From contig PLET01000046.1 of the NCBI GenBank assembly GCA_003137095.1, positions 12,844 through 58,760 of the forward strand: a stretch of DNA of 45,917 nucleotides. Direction: 5' to 3'. Positions 45,087 to 45,917 of the stretch are shown here, in pieces. The position numbers were made by a program, and so were the translations under genes. The notes below the pieces were generated by a model. That model was given only the letters and a program-made list of their open reading frames with translations. It ran no database searches and was not told the origin of the DNA. Every line of letters starts with the position of its first letter. Within the stretch, counting starts at the first letter, position 1. This DNA is from Gammaproteobacteria bacterium (GTDB taxonomy: Bacteria > Pseudomonadota > Gammaproteobacteria > Steroidobacterales > Steroidobacteraceae).

Positions 45087-45917
45087 TCAATCCTGACCGG
45101 CAATATGCTCTTTGAGCAGATCCCCCAAACTGGTTCCCGTCGGTGAATCCGTTCTGTAGTTCTGCATCGCTTCCTGTTCCTCATGGATGTCCTTGGCCTT
45201 GATCGACAGCGAGATGCTGCGGCCCTTGCGATCCACGCCGGTGAATTTGGCCTCGACTTCCTGGCCCACCTTCAGCAGGAGGCGCGCATCCTCGACCCGA
45301 TCGCGCGACAGGTCGGATGCCCGCAGCTGGCCGTCGACACCGTTGCCGAGGTCGATGATGGCGCCCTTGGCGTCGACTTCCCGAACCACGCCCTTGACCA
45401 CCGTGCCCTTGGGATGCTCGGCGACATAGGCCGAAAATGGATCCTTGGCAAGCTGTTTTATCCCCAGGCTGATGCGCTCGCGCTCCGGATCGATGGACAG
45501 CACCATGGCGTCGACTTGCTGCGCCTTTTGGTAGCTGCGTACCGCCTCCTCTCCGGGCATGTCCCAGGAGATGTCCGACAGATGCACCAGGCCGTCGATA
45601 CCGCCCGCCAATCCGATGAAAATGCCGAAGTCGGTGATCGACTTGATCTGGCCGCTGACCTTGTCGCCGCGGTTGTAATTCTCCGCGAATTCCTTCCACG
45701 GATTGGTCTTGCATTGCTTGACGCCGAGGCTGATGCGGCGGCGTTCCTCGTCGATGTCGAGCACCATGACCTCGACTTCCTGGCCGACGTGCACCACCTT
45801 GGCGGGATTGACGTTCTTGTTGGTCCAGTCCATCTCCGAGACGTGCACCAGACCCTCGACGCCCTCCTCGATCTCCACGAAACAGCCGTAATCCGCGATG
45901 TTGGTGACCTTGCCGAA
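45087..45917 (-). CDS. rpsA: 30S ribosomal protein S1, 5' end cut by window edge
   Basis: The last 277 codons are present; the reading frame is open through the right edge ([19 protein letters not shown]), so an internal Met at 45878 is not the start. Four S1 RNA-binding domains, the first incomplete, are seen: [54 protein letters not shown] and the intervening [12 protein letters not shown]. It recruits mRNA to the ribosome. The C-terminal tail [16 protein letters not shown] is short compared with E. coli. Confidence 0.97.
   Translation of the reverse strand, partial: FGKVTNIADYGCFVEIEEGVEGLVHVSEMDWTNKNVNPAKVVHVGQEVEVMVLDIDEERRRISLGVKQCKTNPWKEFAENYNRGDKVSGQIKSITDFGIFIGLAGGIDGLVHLSDISWDMPGEEAVRSYQKAQQVDAMVLSIDPERERISLGIKQLAKDPFSAYVAEHPKGTVVKGVVREVDAKGAIIDLGNGVDGQLRASDLSRDRVEDARLLLKVGQEVEAKFTGVDRKGRSISLSIKAKDIHEEQEAMQNYRTDSPTGTSLGDLLKEHIAGQD

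Noticed and set aside
1..45917. Mobile elements, CRISPR arrays or prophage
   Set aside because: No transposase, integrase, phage structural gene, terminal inverted repeat or regularly spaced repeat was seen; both tRNA genes are flanked by ordinary genes without an integrase or duplicated 3' end that I could find.

Overview
The window is a 45.9 kb piece of a GC-rich bacterial chromosome, most likely from a gammaproteobacterium of soil or freshwater type. The order rpsA-ihfB-lapB, the LapB (YciM) protein, a TonB-dependent receptor and tRNA genes with encoded CCA ends all fit. A Steroidobacter/Nevskia/Xanthomonas-like relative is my best guess, but the lineage is inferred. Both ends are housekeeping DNA: thrS (cut by the left edge), tRNA-Val, an FHA/coiled-coil protein, uvrB, an aspartate-type aminotransferase, a family 9 glycosyltransferase, tRNA-Asn and glcB on the left; rhlE, galU, lapB, ihfB and rpsA (cut by the right edge) on the right.

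The middle, about 10.8-41.1 kb, is metabolic accessory DNA organised around guanidine. On the minus strand a guanidine-I (ykkC class) riboswitch at 21.1-21.2 kb heads an operon for two DUF1989 proteins (carboxyguanidine deiminase subunits), a biotin-dependent carboxylase of the 'urea carboxylase' type (here most likely guanidine carboxylase) and a three-gene ABC importer. The operon may run on into an Old Yellow Enzyme and a FucP-type transporter. Allophanate hydrolase, coupled to a short-chain dehydrogenase, is divergent. Together these turn guanidine into ammonia and CO2 via carboxyguanidine and allophanate.

The most striking observation is a second, clearly related guanidine-I riboswitch at 40.0-40.1 kb on the same strand. 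It lies in the leader of a TonB-dependent receptor gene. Both riboswitches are preceded by a near-consensus sigma-54 promoter and share the same unusual expression platform, a set of mutually exclusive hairpins without a U-tract. Behind the receptor, on the same strand, come an ArgE-like M20 deacylase, an HpaB-type flavin monooxygenase, a flavin reductase fused to a LysR-type ligand-binding domain, a RidA protein, a DUF1028 protein and a TPR-sulfotransferase. A palindromic operator candidate in front of hpaB suggests a second level of control. I propose that this is a guanidine-responsive system for taking up, and perhaps oxidatively opening, a larger guanidino compound (inference).

Between the two guanidine loci lie a lipoprotein, a secreted alpha/beta hydrolase, and an operon of NCS1 permease, HisD-like dehydrogenase and zinc alcohol dehydrogenase. 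The HisD-like protein has changed metal and substrate ligands, so it is probably catabolic. A divergent Hri1-like gene follows. I saw no insertion sequences, CRISPR arrays, integrases or phage genes.
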